Shown here: one piece after another, positions 18,790-31,700 of the stretch
Numbering within the stretch: the stretch's first letter is position 1
Layout of the letters: each line of letters begins with the position of its first letter
Source of the DNA: Euleptes europaea
Taxonomy: Eukaryota > Chordata > Lepidosauria > Squamata > Sphaerodactylidae
Assembly: GCF_029931775.1 (NCBI RefSeq)
Contig: NC_079318.1
Coordinates: forward strand, 54,414,659-54,478,658
Length of the DNA: 64,000 nucleotides
Reading direction: 5' to 3'
Notes under the pieces: model-generated
Database searches by the model: none
Told to the model about the DNA's origin: nothing
Seen by the model: only the letters and a program-made list of their open reading frames with translations
Position numbers and translations under genes: made by a program

Positions 18790-20080
18790 TTACACCAAAG
18801 ATGGTTTGAAGTGTACACCTAAAATTAAAAATGAATCCAACCAATGTGCTGATTCAGGTATCAAGCAAGTACATTTGTAAGATTGTAATTCCATTGAGTG
18901 AATGTGGGCTGGCAAACACAAGGTCTGTTGCGAGGTAAGAGGTGAACTAGTCCCTTAGCGTCTTGGAAGGAAAATGCAGACCAGGTATGATTTTTCTGGT
19001 CCCAGACAGTTAACAGTTCCAATGTCTTCTAATCAAAAACCAATTTACATGTGAATAAAAGTGACACAATAATTGTAGGGACACAAATAATGCAAATAAA
19101 GAGGGCGGAACACTGTATTAAACATATATTTCAACATTTTCTTTAACAAATACTCTCTCGAAATAGGTTTTAAGTATCTACATTCACATTTGCAAACAGT
19201 CTACAAATATATTTAAATGGCATTTACAATATCACAGAATCTCGTTTGACAGGACAAATGTCAGAAGTTGCATAGATACAAAGTGATCAGTTCAAAGGCT
19301 CCTCATAAAGTGAAAGGCCTAATCTTGCATGGTCATGTATTTTCTCTTCGCTTTGAGTATGACCTATTTTCCTTTCCTCCTCCCTGAGCAACCTTCATCA
19401 CTGGATTATGTTCTTGCCAAGGGAATAGGTAAACAAATCAGATGGGAGAGGGTTCCACTTTTTTTGCTTGTCCTGTCCCATTGGAGGCAACACAATCCAG
19501 TGGTGGAGAATGTGCCCTTTCAGAGGAAGAAGAAAGGGGATTGATCGATAAGAATCAATTTCTGCTATTTCCTTAACAGGTAAATTCTATGCTTTTCCTG
19601 TGTCCTGAAACAAATCTGTTTTCTACATTCTCTGCATATCTAACACGGTGCTCTTGATATTAGCCCTGAGAACAAGATTTTCATCAGTGAAACCAGCTAT
19701 TCTGAAATGTCAGTAGAATAATGAGTTGGGGCATTTAAAGCGCAATTTAAAAACACTTTCTTGGGAGTCAGGCCCATTGAATAGACCTGAGTAGGATTTG
19801 GAAGAGACCCATTTAGGATTACTCTCTTAATCAGAGATTATGAGGACAGACCCAGATCTCTATGAGTTGATGGCCTGAGTCAGGACTTTCTAGGGCTGCA
19901 GTAAGCTTAGATGTGATATAAAACAGCTTGTTGCTGCATACAGAGCACAGCACAATAAAAAAAAATCATAAAGGGAGTTTTGAAGTTAAAATTAATCTAT
20001 TCCATCTTTTTGACTGTTGGAAATCTTTCTCATATTGATCAAACTGCACACATTTCTGACCAAGTATATACAAAAGGAAA
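18790..20080. other. Intergenic, nothing recognised
   Basis: AT-rich DNA downstream of PRPH2. I saw no repeat family or exon. Confidence 0.5.
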
Positions 20081-20084
20081 TTTG

Positions 20085-20150
20085 CAGGACATTGATTCGT
20101 AGGGTCGCCATGAGTCAAGCGACTTGACAGCACTTAACACACATATACAA
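20085..20150 (+). repeat. BovB 3' tail fragment
   Basis: GGACATTGATTCGTAGGGTC, GCCATGAGTCAAGCGACTTG and ACAGCACTTAACACAC match the end of the large BovB copy at 54350-54425. Confidence 0.75.
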
Positions 20151-20789
20151 AAGATTCCTACCATGTTGCTTACCAGTGCCATTTGTATGTTATTTGCTGG
20201 TTCTGATATTCACAGGAGAAACCCACCCTAAAAATCTGATTTCTAAAGCAGGACAATTGTGGGATACTAAAAGGCAGAATTCTAGAATTTCATGCCAATA
20301 TTCCATATGGAGATGCATAGTTGGTAAAATTTAGTAAAACTTCAGTCCCAAGATAATTTCTACTAAAAATTCAGTTTGTCTATGATATGATTATAAGTTT
20401 GCCTTTGACTCCTTTCTTTCTTCTTGATGGTCAATAACTCAAAGGTTTTTCTCTTTGTTTTCTGACTAATGTCCTGCTCCCTGCTTGTATGTCAACAACT
20501 CCTCATAGAGATTTTTCTAACCTTCCTCCTTGGTGACTTTTCCTCTGGTCCCACTTAATTTCTATCGCTAGCCTCCCACCCGCTGTGATCACACTGCCTC
20601 CTTTTTAAAGTCCCTGCCTAGCACATGCTTGTCTTGTAACAGCTTCTGGGTTGTAGTCCAGGCTCAACATTTCTCTAGTGGGGGCCAGGTCTTCATACCT
20701 GGAAGAATTCAGTAGTCTCCTCTTATGACCCGTGCATCTTCTATAATTGGCTCATCTCCTGTCACTCTCTTCTCACTCCCATGTATGTG

Positions 20790-20995
20790 TGAATCATGAT
20801 GGTGCAGCATAGTGGAGCAACATACTTGCTGCAGGAAGAAGATCCCAGGTTCAGGTTCCTAGCTGCTCCAATTAAAAGATGTAGGGCTGGGAGATATCTC
20901 TTCCTGTGATTCTGGAAAGCCACTGCCAGTAAGAGTAGATTCTGACCTAAGTGGACCAATGGCTATTTAATATAAGGCAGGTTCTTATCTTTATA
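20790..20995 (+). repeat. tRNA-SINE, diverged
   Basis: GATGGTGCAGCATAGTGGAG head, GATCCCAGGTTCAGGTTCCT B-box region, GAAAGCCACTGCCAGTAAGA and TATAAGGCAGGTTCTTAT end; GGCTCAGTGG family. Confidence 0.55.
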
Positions 20996-20999
20996 TGCA

Positions 21000-22500
21000 A
21001 CTTATGTCTTGCACCTTTCCTTTCCCTTCGTCACTCTCTTCTGGCAAGAACCCTAGTTGGGTCACTCTAGCCTCACCTCTTCTCCTCTTTTGTCGCTGAC
21101 TCGTTCCTGTGCCCACTCATAATCCCTCTCCTCTCCCCCTGCCTGTGTTGGACTTTTTATCATTTAGGTCATTTAGACAAGGACCAGGTCAACTTTATGT
21201 TCTACACAGCCCATAGGAGATGACTGGAACTCACTACATGTTTCATAATAAGATTTTGCTGTTTGAGAAAGGAGTTTGCTTCTCTTGGGAAAGGCTTACC
21301 TGGAAAATGTATGTATGCGTGTATAAATAAATATAAAAGATAAAATTTCATACAGAATGATAAAAATCTTTATGTAGCAAGTTCTTTTCCACTTATTATT
21401 ACAACATAAAATGAAACGGTATTTGCTATGATCATCTATGTGTAGAATAATACACAATCATGTTACATCTAAGATGCATTGGGTCAACAGCCTATGAAGG
21501 ATGTGCTTTGATTACAGGAATTACTACATTTTTTTCCTGCATTGTATCCAATTCCTTTAATATATGGATCATGCTGTTATTATTTAAAAATAAGGGGTAC
21601 AGATGTCTGGGAAAACTCTCACACCCAAGTTTCTGTGGTAACTTTTCCCTCAGCACCCAAGCCACTCAAGATGGTTGCTATGACTCCTTCACAAAACAGT
21701 GTCATTTTACAACAGATTTGTTATTACTGATGTGCAAGTTACACAAGTAAGCATGAATCTTTTCACTAGATTAAATGTAGAAACACCTACAGTAACTAGT
21801 CATGATCTCTTCATAGTACAGCACCTGAACAGATATCAGTACCAGGATATATCTTAGCTTGGTGTTAAAATCAGTGTGCTTTTGCTTGTGTCAAACTGAA
21901 AATTTATGTTAGTATTTAAAAGTTCAATACAACTTTCCTTTGTTTTTGTACACAGTGTGAATGTGGCTGAAGACATTTCTTCAGTAACAACTCTGAACAC
22001 CCAGTATTACAATTTTAAACCAAACAGTAAGTTAAAATCTGTATACCTTTCTAGAAATATTTCCACTAGTTGAACGTCTTAGTTTTTGCCTTACTATAGA
22101 TATATTTAATGGCCTTTATCTAACAAACAGTATATTGATTTTCCAAATATATATGTAAACTTAAGTACAAAAATATTTAACTTTAAATTCCTCCTTTTCC
22201 TTCCAATTCTCCACATTAAGGAATGTTAACATGAGTTGTGAATATCATGCCCATGCCCCTAGCAAATGGATGTATTTGCTTTAAAACTTCATGTTCTGCC
22301 TGTTTCTCATAGAAGATATCAGCTGTCTTACACATCTAAAGATGCCTGTATTAGCCCCAAATGCACTAGACTGCATTTGCCATAAGTATAAAAGTGAGGG
22401 TTTTGTTTTGACAAATGTAAAGTTGTGATAGCTTATACCTTTTAAAAAGCGAATATTCACAATTCTTAGTCTTTAGGAACAGTCTTGTCAACCAAGAAGC
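21000..22500. other. PRPH2 downstream flank / 3' UTR region
   Basis: Mostly AT-rich unique sequence. The PRPH2 3' UTR must lie here on the - strand, but I cannot fix its end: ATTAAA hexamers occur at 22110-22105, 21561-21556 and 20971-20966, and no - strand AATAAA was seen. Confidence 0.45.
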
Positions 22501-22722
22501 TCAGCTGACAGTTGTGACAGCTTGGGTTTTTTCACCTTCCGCACCGTCAGCTTCCACTTGATTAAACTTACCAATCTTTTTCAAACTTTCCAGGGCGGAT
22601 TTGATAGTTTCTTTAAAGCCTTTCTCCAAGATCCACCCTTCACTCTCACAGTCAGGGTCTTCGGGATTGGGGATGTTCTCGAGTGAGGTATGCAACAGCC
22701 GTAACCCTACCATAATTGACAC
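22501..22722 (-). CDS. PRPH2: PRPH2 exon 3 (C-terminal)
   Basis: 73 codons plus stop after the acceptor CCCATGCAG. Encodes [20 protein letters not shown], the acidic SEGWILEK stretch and the cytoplasmic tail ending QAVTTVS. The last ten residues differ from mammals; the membrane-fusion helix is kept. Confidence 0.95.
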   Translation of the reverse strand: MSIMVGLRLLHTSLENIPNPEDPDCESEGWILEKGFKETIKSALESLKKIGKFNQVEADGAEGEKTQAVTTVS

Positions 22723-25700
22723 CTGCATGGGACACAGAATGAAAGGACGATAAAAATGAGTAACAATCGGCCTGTGTCCCAATTCACAGCAGTGTTTCAC
22801 AAACTTCTGATAGATGAAACACACTTTCTTCCCAGCCCAAAGCTGGAACCACATTTCATTTGTGCAACCCAAAAAGGATTGACTTCTAGCAATGCAGGGC
22901 CTAGAGCAAGTGGCATGCCAGGCGTGGAGTATCTCTAGCCTTCCCCTCCAATTGTTCAGCTTTTGAATATATTGCACTTGTAGCCTATTTCAGAACTTCT
23001 TTGCACAAAGAGAGCCAGGGTGGTATAGTAGTTAGAGTGCCAGACTGGGGTCTGAGAGATGCAGGGCTCCAATCCCCACTCTTCCATAAATACTCGCTAG
23101 GTGATCTTGGGCATCTATTTTGCCTACCCTACTAGGGCCAGGTCCCCCCTCTCCTCCGGCAGGAGGTTTTGGGGCAGAGCTGAGTGGATCACGTGCACTG
23201 ATGCACCGCCTCGCAAGAGGCCTTATACCACTCAAACTCCGCTTGCGATGCGGCCCTTTTGGGTGTAAACTCATCGCAAGCGGCCCTTTACCACTCAAAC
23301 TCCCAGTTTGACTGGGAGTTTGAGTGGTATAAGGCCCCTCACGAGGCAGCACTTCCAGTTGTAAACCGGAAGTGATGTGCCACGGCATGTACGCATGCGT
23401 GCAAGTTTGCCGGCCGACTGTCAGCTGGTCAGCGGGCAGAGGGGTGAATTGCCGGGGGTTTGCCCGCTACCACTGGGCACCTGGCAACCCTACACCCTAC
23501 CCACCTTGCAGGGTGGTTATGATGAAGATAAGATTGAGCAGGGCTAGCAAGCTGCTTTGGGTCCTCGTTGGAGAGGAAAGCCAGGTATAAATATTTAAAT
23601 AAATAAACAATAGAGCCCTGCAATATAAGATGATAAATGAACAATGTGTTAGTGTGGGTTTGATAGTTATTTATCTCATGATAAAGGTAAAGGTCCCCTG
23701 TGCAAGCACCGGGTCATTCCTGACCCATGGGGTGACGTCACATCTCGACGTTTCCAAGGCAGACTTTGTTTGCGGGGTGGTTTGCCAGTGCCTTCCCTAG
23801 TCATCTTCTCTTTACCCCCAGCAAGCTGGGTACTCATTTCACCGACCTCGGAAGGATGGAAGGCTGAGTCAACCTTGAGCCGGCTACCTGAAACCGACTC
23901 CCGTCGGGATCGAACTCAGGTCACAAGCTTACCACTCTGCGCCACGGGGCTCCTTATCTCATGATGCTTGAATATTTTTATGGTATCAGTGACATTCACA
24001 TTTCCACCAGCTCTTGAATGAGTACTGATACTATACAGTTTCTCACAAATACTCTTTAAAAAAAAGAATGATAATTGTTCTATTTGATTCAGCTCTTGAG
24101 TGAATAGTTGAGGAGCACGCTGATGATGGATCTATCTGGACCGCCCCACAAGCCTACCAAATCGTCTGTGAGAAGTGGCCTGGTGAAGTAGCAAGTGCAT
24201 CATTCTCGCTGCTTGAAAATCTTTAAATCAATAGGAAGGATCACCAGGATGACAGCTGGCAATTAGCTTCCCACCATTAGAAATTAGGAGTTTATAAAGG
24301 AGGCCATTTACTCAGCTTAATGTATTTTCTAAGGTTTGGTTTAGAAATAGTAGTCCAGTCCTATCGATGGAGAGAGGTGACCTGCCTCAAATATCAGATT
24401 TAGGTATTTAGAAACATCAAATTGTTAATTATTTTATTTACCTCTGGGATGGCTTAATTTGGATCTGCTGACTCTGACATCACAACGTCTTTAATAGGCT
24501 GTTAAGACTAAAGGTTTCATAATAAGGCTGTGCTCTGGTCCTCTAGATATGTGCCCATTCTGGGTTGCAGTTCTACTTGCTTTTATTTATAGATCAAACT
24601 AATATTTGAAAACTTTTCACATCCCCCATCCCAAATAATTGGACGCTCTGCTTCAGCATGTTTGAAGAGTACTTTTGGTTTACCATCCCTGATATAGGTT
24701 GTCACTCCCAAACAGAAATTCAGTTACCTTTTTAATCAATTAGCTTCGAAGAAAAGGAATATTTTCAGTAGGTGAAAGATTTATTAATTATATTGCACTT
24801 TTCAGCCATGGCTATATCCACCCTCCCCAGTCTTACAACACTTAAAATCCATCACAAAATCATATATATAAATCCTGTAACAATTTAATTAAGAGTAATA
24901 AACAACAAACCTACCCACCCCCAAATACAGTGGAAGACAATTTCTCCTGAGGCCATAGACGTCTCTTCCTAGAAATAAATTTCTAAGGCCAGGCCCTGTA
25001 GCATAGATATTTGTGTTGCGCACAGTGGGTCTTCCTTAACTCAAGCTGAAAAGAAATCAGCTCTTATTTCTGCTCTTTGCAATGGCAAAAGTTAAATGGG
25101 GGATGGGGAATGTTCTAAGTGCGTATTTATTTCACACATGGCACGTATAATCTAGTTAACTGTTATGACTTCTCTCCAAGAATAACTGGGATTGTGATTG
25201 GGGCAGAGGAGAGAGATCTTTAAGAGCAGTACCTGCACAAAATAACAGTTTTAACGTTATTAAGGTATAAGGATAAACGGTCCCCAACTATTAACCCAAA
25301 CTGAATATTTTTAGGGAAATGATGTGAATGATCATTCTTTCAAAAACAGAAGTGCCTCTCATAGATCTTGTTGTCCTGGATTGTGCCACAGACATGACAA
25401 AAAGACAACAAAAAAACCTCTTGGAACTTTCATAGCATTTTCAAATGTAACTTATTTTTAAAGGAATAGGTCCCACCTTATAGTTCTAAAGTAGTCCAAA
25501 GAACTCTCCCATGAAGCACTGGTGTGCAAGATATTTGCCATACGCTTCCACTGTGGTGAAGATTTTACAGAATAAAGCCCCCAGATGGTCTTTGGGCATT
25601 TGGTATCAACCTGGTTCAAAACATTTTGTTCTGAGAATAAACCCCTTGTTTCATGTAAGGTCACTTCAGCTAAGTCCTTGGGATGGTAGCAATGGCCTTT

Positions 25701-28700
25701 ACTTGCGGCACTGTTAAGGTTTACGCGAAAATATAAGAGCCCTGATCCACTAAAACCTAGTTGTGTTTAAGACTCATAGAAATCCGCTGATCACTGAACA
25801 TTTCTAATTTGTCCCATGAATGCCTGCTTGATAGGCATACATTTGGTCAAAATCTAGGATTGGGCGCTGAATGATGAAAGACTGACAGAAATGGTAGTGG
25901 CCCATTTCTCTGAAGAATAAATCGTACATTCTACAACAGAGGAATATTAGGTCTGTATAAGACTTCCATGATACATGCATTCAGTTTACTGACTTTATAT
26001 TACACTTAAATGTAAAGACTGTTGAGAACACATTTCCTTCCAGGTTTCTCCATCGTGTATAAAGCAAAGCAACTCCACATGTTTGCATATATGCTATAGA
26101 TGGCTCTGTAATAGCAGCAAAGACTGATCTTTTAAAGCCAATCTGTTTACTTCAGCTTTGGCTTGAGGCGATTAGCTCAAATTAGGATGGGCTGTTTGTT
26201 TTAATAGTAAAGGTTGGGCATTTTTTTTTATAGAATTTAACTTTCTGCAGATTAAGAACAATATAAGGGGCAATTTTTATTATACATCCAATTACAACCA
26301 AATACTTTTCGTGAGGAATCTCTTTTTCAGGTGGGCAATACTCCCTGAGATGTTTGTGAAAGGTGTTCCATGTTCCAGTGTGGTACACTAGACAGGGTGT
26401 TTCCTAACCCAGAAAATTAGTACCTCCAGATCTCTGTATTCACAAACACTAACACAGATTAGAATCTGTACTTTTTCCACGAGCAAACATTAAACAAGTG
26501 GGATTTTTTTCCTTCTTAAGATTCAGTTTGCTTAAAAGGTGGAGGACTGCCTTTTGAAGACTTGCCCCGGGCCTAGCTCTTTTCTTATGCTCAGAGACCA
26601 TAATATTAACAACTGAGCAATTAAATGTATAACCAAACAGCAGATAATTCCTTCTCATGAGTCAGGACCACTTAATCAGGGCAAAGGGAGTTAGAGGAAC
26701 AGAAGAACAATTCCCCTTTAATTGTGGAAGACTTTCATCTTGACACTCCCTTGAAGATTTATTGCTAATTTGATACTCTCACTTAACACTTCACCAAAAA
26801 GTAGCTTTCTCAGCTCCAGTTCCAACTTTTCTTTCTTTCCAATTTTCCTTTCATTTAGTATTACGAACAGCTGTTATCCTCTTTACTTGAAGGCCGTCGA
26901 TCGGTCATCTGGGCTACTGCAGGGACCACTAATAAAATCCTGGGACAGCAAAGCTGCTACCTCTGGCCCGGAAGACACAAAAATTTGGAAAGCGCTCAAA
27001 GCAAAGAAGCTTGGTGTTTATTACCTCCTATGTCTTTCCCACAAATTATAAAAGCAACTTTGTTGCAATATTAAATATCCGAAGTCAACGTTCCCCTTCT
27101 TGTCCACCGTCACAGGAACACATGAAGCTGCCTTAAACTGAATCAGTCCCTTGGTCCATCAAAGTTGGTATTGTCTACTCAGACTGGCAGTGGCTCTCCA
27201 GGGTCTCAGGCTGAGGTCTTTCACATCACCTACTTGTATGGTCACTTTAACTGGAGATTGAGCCGGGGATTGAACGGGGGACCTTCTGCATGCCAAACAG
27301 ATGCTCTACCACTGAGCCATGGCCCCTCCTCAGCCCCATCATTAAGAACAAAGTATCTAAACAGCAGTAGAGGAAGGCAGAGAATATAAATCGGAATATT
27401 TCTCAAAACCCAGTATTCTCTCTCACCGCAGCTTCCAGTAAAGTATAAACAAATTAGCAGCAAGGTCTGGCAAGACAATGCAACACTACAACTTCGACAC
27501 CAGAGGACTGTGTAATGATGTTGCCGGAGTTTTTCTCTTGATACCAGGGAAGAGAATCTACATATGCTGCCTGATATCATAAATACTCAACAACCATTGC
27601 CTCCACTTTCTCTTCCTCATCCTCACCTTCTATGGGCTGCTGTAGTGAAAATATTGTTTAAAAGCATCAGCAGCCATCAGAGCATAGATTATTAGTGACT
27701 GCTCAGGTCACCAACCTTTCTTTAAGAAGAAAGTGGTGAATATGGCAGAGATAAAACATGTTTAAAAGGCTACGTTATTGAGCAACCGTGAGGTGCACCT
27801 TCAGGTCTGAATCTGGCAGATCTGTTTCAAATCTATACTTAGTGCAGATTAACACATTATGAGGGGATTTGTTTTCCCATAGCTGGATCCCACGCTGCTC
27901 TGGTAATGTCTATTTTTTTGCCATCAGATCCAGTTGATTTAAGACAAACCCATAGGATTTTCAAGGCAAGAGATGTTCATAGGTGGTTTGCCATTGCTGG
28001 CCTCTGCGTAGCAACCCTGGACTTCCTTGGTAGCCTCCCATCCAAGTTCTAATCAGGGCTGACCCTGCTTAGCTTCCAAGAGCTCATGAGATTGGACTAG
28101 CTGGGGTCATATCAGGTAATGTCTGTGAGACAAGTCAAATTACGTGGTTCTTTCCCATGCCAGCAGAAATAGCTGCCTACCCCACGATTCCTTCCAACAG
28201 ACATTACCAAGAGCAGTGTGGAGTCCAGCCATTCAGACATAATGCTTAGGGTTGCCAGGTCCTCTTCACCAACGGCAGGAGATTTTTGGGGCGGAGCCTG
28301 AGGAGGGTGGGGAGGGACTTCAATGCCATAGAGTTCAATTGCCAAAGCGGCCATTTTTTTCCAGGTGATCTGATCTCTATCGGCTGGAGATCAGTTGAAT
28401 TAGCAGGAGATCTCCTGCTACTAACTGGCAGTTGGCAACCCTAATAATGCTCCAGTGATATGTAAACTAGACCACAGTCAAGTTACTGCCTCCCAACCTT
28501 GCACTGCCACCTAAAAACAGATTGCTTAATGTACTACACAGATTTATCATTTATACACTTGCTTGCCTTTCTCTTGGAATTGAGTCTTTTCTTCCACTCC
28601 TTGATAAACTAAAGGAAATTTTAGCATACCTATAGGTCTGTGTATGTCTGCATATATGTATGAGAGAGAGAAAATGACAAATGCTGCATTTCCAAGCGCT

Positions 28701-31700
28701 TTAGAGAAAAGCTAGAATTCGTATAGCTTTCTGGAAAAGGATACTGATTAGTGGACCAGGCATAGCTCTATTTAATATAATTGTAATTATTAGTTCAGAG
28801 CCAGCATGGTGTAGCGGTTAAGAGCAGCAGGACTCTAATCTGGAGAACTGGGGTTGATTCCCCACTCCACATGAAGCCTGACCCTATTAGGATGGAAAGG
28901 AGGCATAGAAATGTTAAAAATAAATAAACAAAAAAAAAATCACCATTGGGCTGATGGCGAGACTTCACTTCCAGGGAAAACCTAGAAGTTACACCAGCCC
29001 TTTCTAGGAATCACCAGAAACTCCACCTCACCTCCTCCCCCCAGACTCCTGCTGGTTCAACCCTACATGGAGGTTTGCAAACGTGCCGGGGTGGGGGAAG
29101 CTCCAAAGGCTGCTGGAGGAGGAAGAAGCCATCTTTAAGGTCTAAATCCATGAGCTGCAATCCAACTAAAACTGGTCATGATTTAAGTCCCATCAAACAT
29201 AACAGGTTCACAATAGCTGAAACTATCTTTTCCCACTAGTGTGGCTTTGCCACCACTAACTTTATCTTGGTCAGACATTTTATGCATCAAGTATGAATGT
29301 GGGAAATACATGTTTGTCAGCTGTATAGCTGTATACTGGCATTGGTTACAGCTCCTTGGACCAGTCATTCCCTCTCAGGCTAACATACCTCACAGGGCTA
29401 TTGAGAGGATAAAATAGAGGAAGGGGATTCCTTAAGCTTCTCAATGGAACAGCACAATAAAAACAGAATACATATATCTGGATTTGCTGCCACATGAGTG
29501 AAGTTGCCTCCTAGGCTTCAAGCTGAGCTGGTATTTGAAACTGGGTTTCTCTTACCATTAAAAATCAGTTCTCTAGCAACAGGACCATATTTAATGCTCA
29601 TTTTTATGTATATCCTGCTTTTCTCCTTGATTGAGGACTCAAAGGAGCTTTTCACATTGTTCCTCCACCACCCAACCCACTAAACAAGAACCTTGTGAGG
29701 GTAGGTTAGGCTGAGAGATTGTGATGGGCCCAAGGTCACCTGATTGGCTTTCATGGTTGAGCGAGGGATTCGAACCTGGGTGTCCCAGGTCCTAGTCTGA
29801 CACTACTACCACTTCACCACACCAGCGCTTGCTGTATATTACATCTTGATCCCTTGCTCCAGGGCTTTGAACTCCAGTGTTTGAGCTGTTGCCAGAGGAC
29901 CATACAATACATAGTTAAATTGTGGAACTCCCTGCCCCAGGATGTGGTGATGGCTGCCATCTTAGAAGGCTTTAAGAGGGGACATGTTCAAAGGGATACT
30001 AGCCATGATGCATACCTATTCTCTCCAGGATCAGAGGAACATGCCTATTATATTAGGTGCTGTGGAACACAGGCAGGATAATGCTGCTGCGGTCACCTTG
30101 TCTGTGGGCTTCCTAGAGGCACCTGGTTGGCCGCTGTGTGAACAGACTGCTGGACTTGATGGACCTTGGTCTGATCCAGCATGGCTTTTCTTATGTTAAG
30201 AGTGTTCCCCCCGCCCACCCTCCAACTTGAGTAAAAAAAAAATGGAACACAGCAGTAAGGGTATAATTATGTATATTTAGCAGCAAATGAAGATGGTTCA
30301 GCTCTAAGTAATTGGGGCAGCAGACCTCTATGTTGCTGCAACATATGTCTCTGCCTGCATGCCAGCAGCAAGATGGCAGCCATTTGAGTTAAAAAAGAGG
30401 TGTTAGAACCCTTCTAGCTAAGAACAATGACACCGAATGTTGTGCCTAAACGTGCTGACATCAGACTGTTATAGAAGTTACCAGTGAGGCAACAGTGCTG
30501 CAGTGATCATACAGAAAATCAAGTTCTACTAAAGTGAATCCACAGCTCTGAAGCACTGCCTAGTGTGTGTAAGTGCCATCAAGTTGTTTTATGGCAACTT
30601 GTGGCAACCCTATGAATTCATTACCTCCAAAATGTCCTATAATTAACAGCCTTGCTCGGATTGCTCACCATGAAGATTTCTCCAGTAAAGTGGTCAGAAT
30701 CCTTCCAATGGATTTGTCCAAGATAAATGGATAGATATATTCTGACCTGGATCTTGGCGCCTGGCTAAAAAGTAGATTATTCCATTTAAATTAGATTAAA
30801 CAATGGGATACAATGATTTTTCTGTTGCCTATCTGAAAAGCTAAACACTTCCTAATGGAGGTAAAACATCCATTGCCCTCTTCTCTTACCCTCTTGTAAG
30901 AATTGTAATGGAAAATCAGTACAGGGAAGATAAAAGAACTTACTGATTAACCAGTGCTGTCAGAGCTTTAGTGGAAAAATAGAAAGGACAATGTCTTGAT
31001 AACATCTTGAATTGATAAACCATGAGCAGGTTATCACTTATATTGTACTTTGAAGAATACTATTGTTAACAACTGGTGCCAATACTGGGGCATAGTAACC
31101 CATTTTCCTCAGAACAACAATTTAATTAGTTCAGTTTCTGGTTTCTCCCATCTTTAGGCAGGCAACCTTAATTATTCATGATCACCGAGAAGCTGCTTCT
31201 TTTGGTTCAGCAGAGCTGGCCTTATTAGGTTTGGTGAAGCAGCCTACTTCAGGAAGCAGATCTAGGATACCAATTAAAGACAGCAAACTGTTAATTATTT
31301 AGTCTTAGGTGTTGGACTAGGACCTGGGAAACCCAGGTTCAAATCCCTACTTGTGCCATGGAAGCTTGCTGGGTGACTTTGGGCCAGTCACACACTCTCA
31401 ACCCTGACCCTGGCTAGCATTTGGATGGGAGACCTCCACGGAATACCAGGGATGTGACATGGAGGCAGGAAATGGCAAACCACCTCCAAAGTCTCTTACC
31501 ACCGATGTAACTAAGTGTTCTCTCCCATTCATCTTCTCCTTCTTCTTTCCCCTTTTCCCTGCTTCCTTCCTTCCTTCCATCCTTTTTTTTTATTCCCCCA
31601 GTGTTTGACCGGCAGTTTTGCAATATTGTTGTGACTGAGGAGCAACCCAATAAATGGCCTCCAAGATATTGGAAAAATAGTCTCACAAGATCTAGGTCAG

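Larger units (their letters stand above)
23012..23608 (+). repeat. tRNA-derived SINE split by a hAT-like insertion
   Basis: Head GAGCCAGGGTGGTATAGTAG to TTTTGCC at 23124; then, after the 360-bp insertion, CCCACCTTGCAGGGTGGTTA to the tail AAATAAATAAAC at 23608. Together they form one SINE of about 230 bp in PRPH2 intron 2. Confidence 0.8.

Noticed and set aside
31550-31590. (CTTCC)n run as a meaningful satellite
   Set aside because: Too short; simple-sequence decay next to a SINE end.
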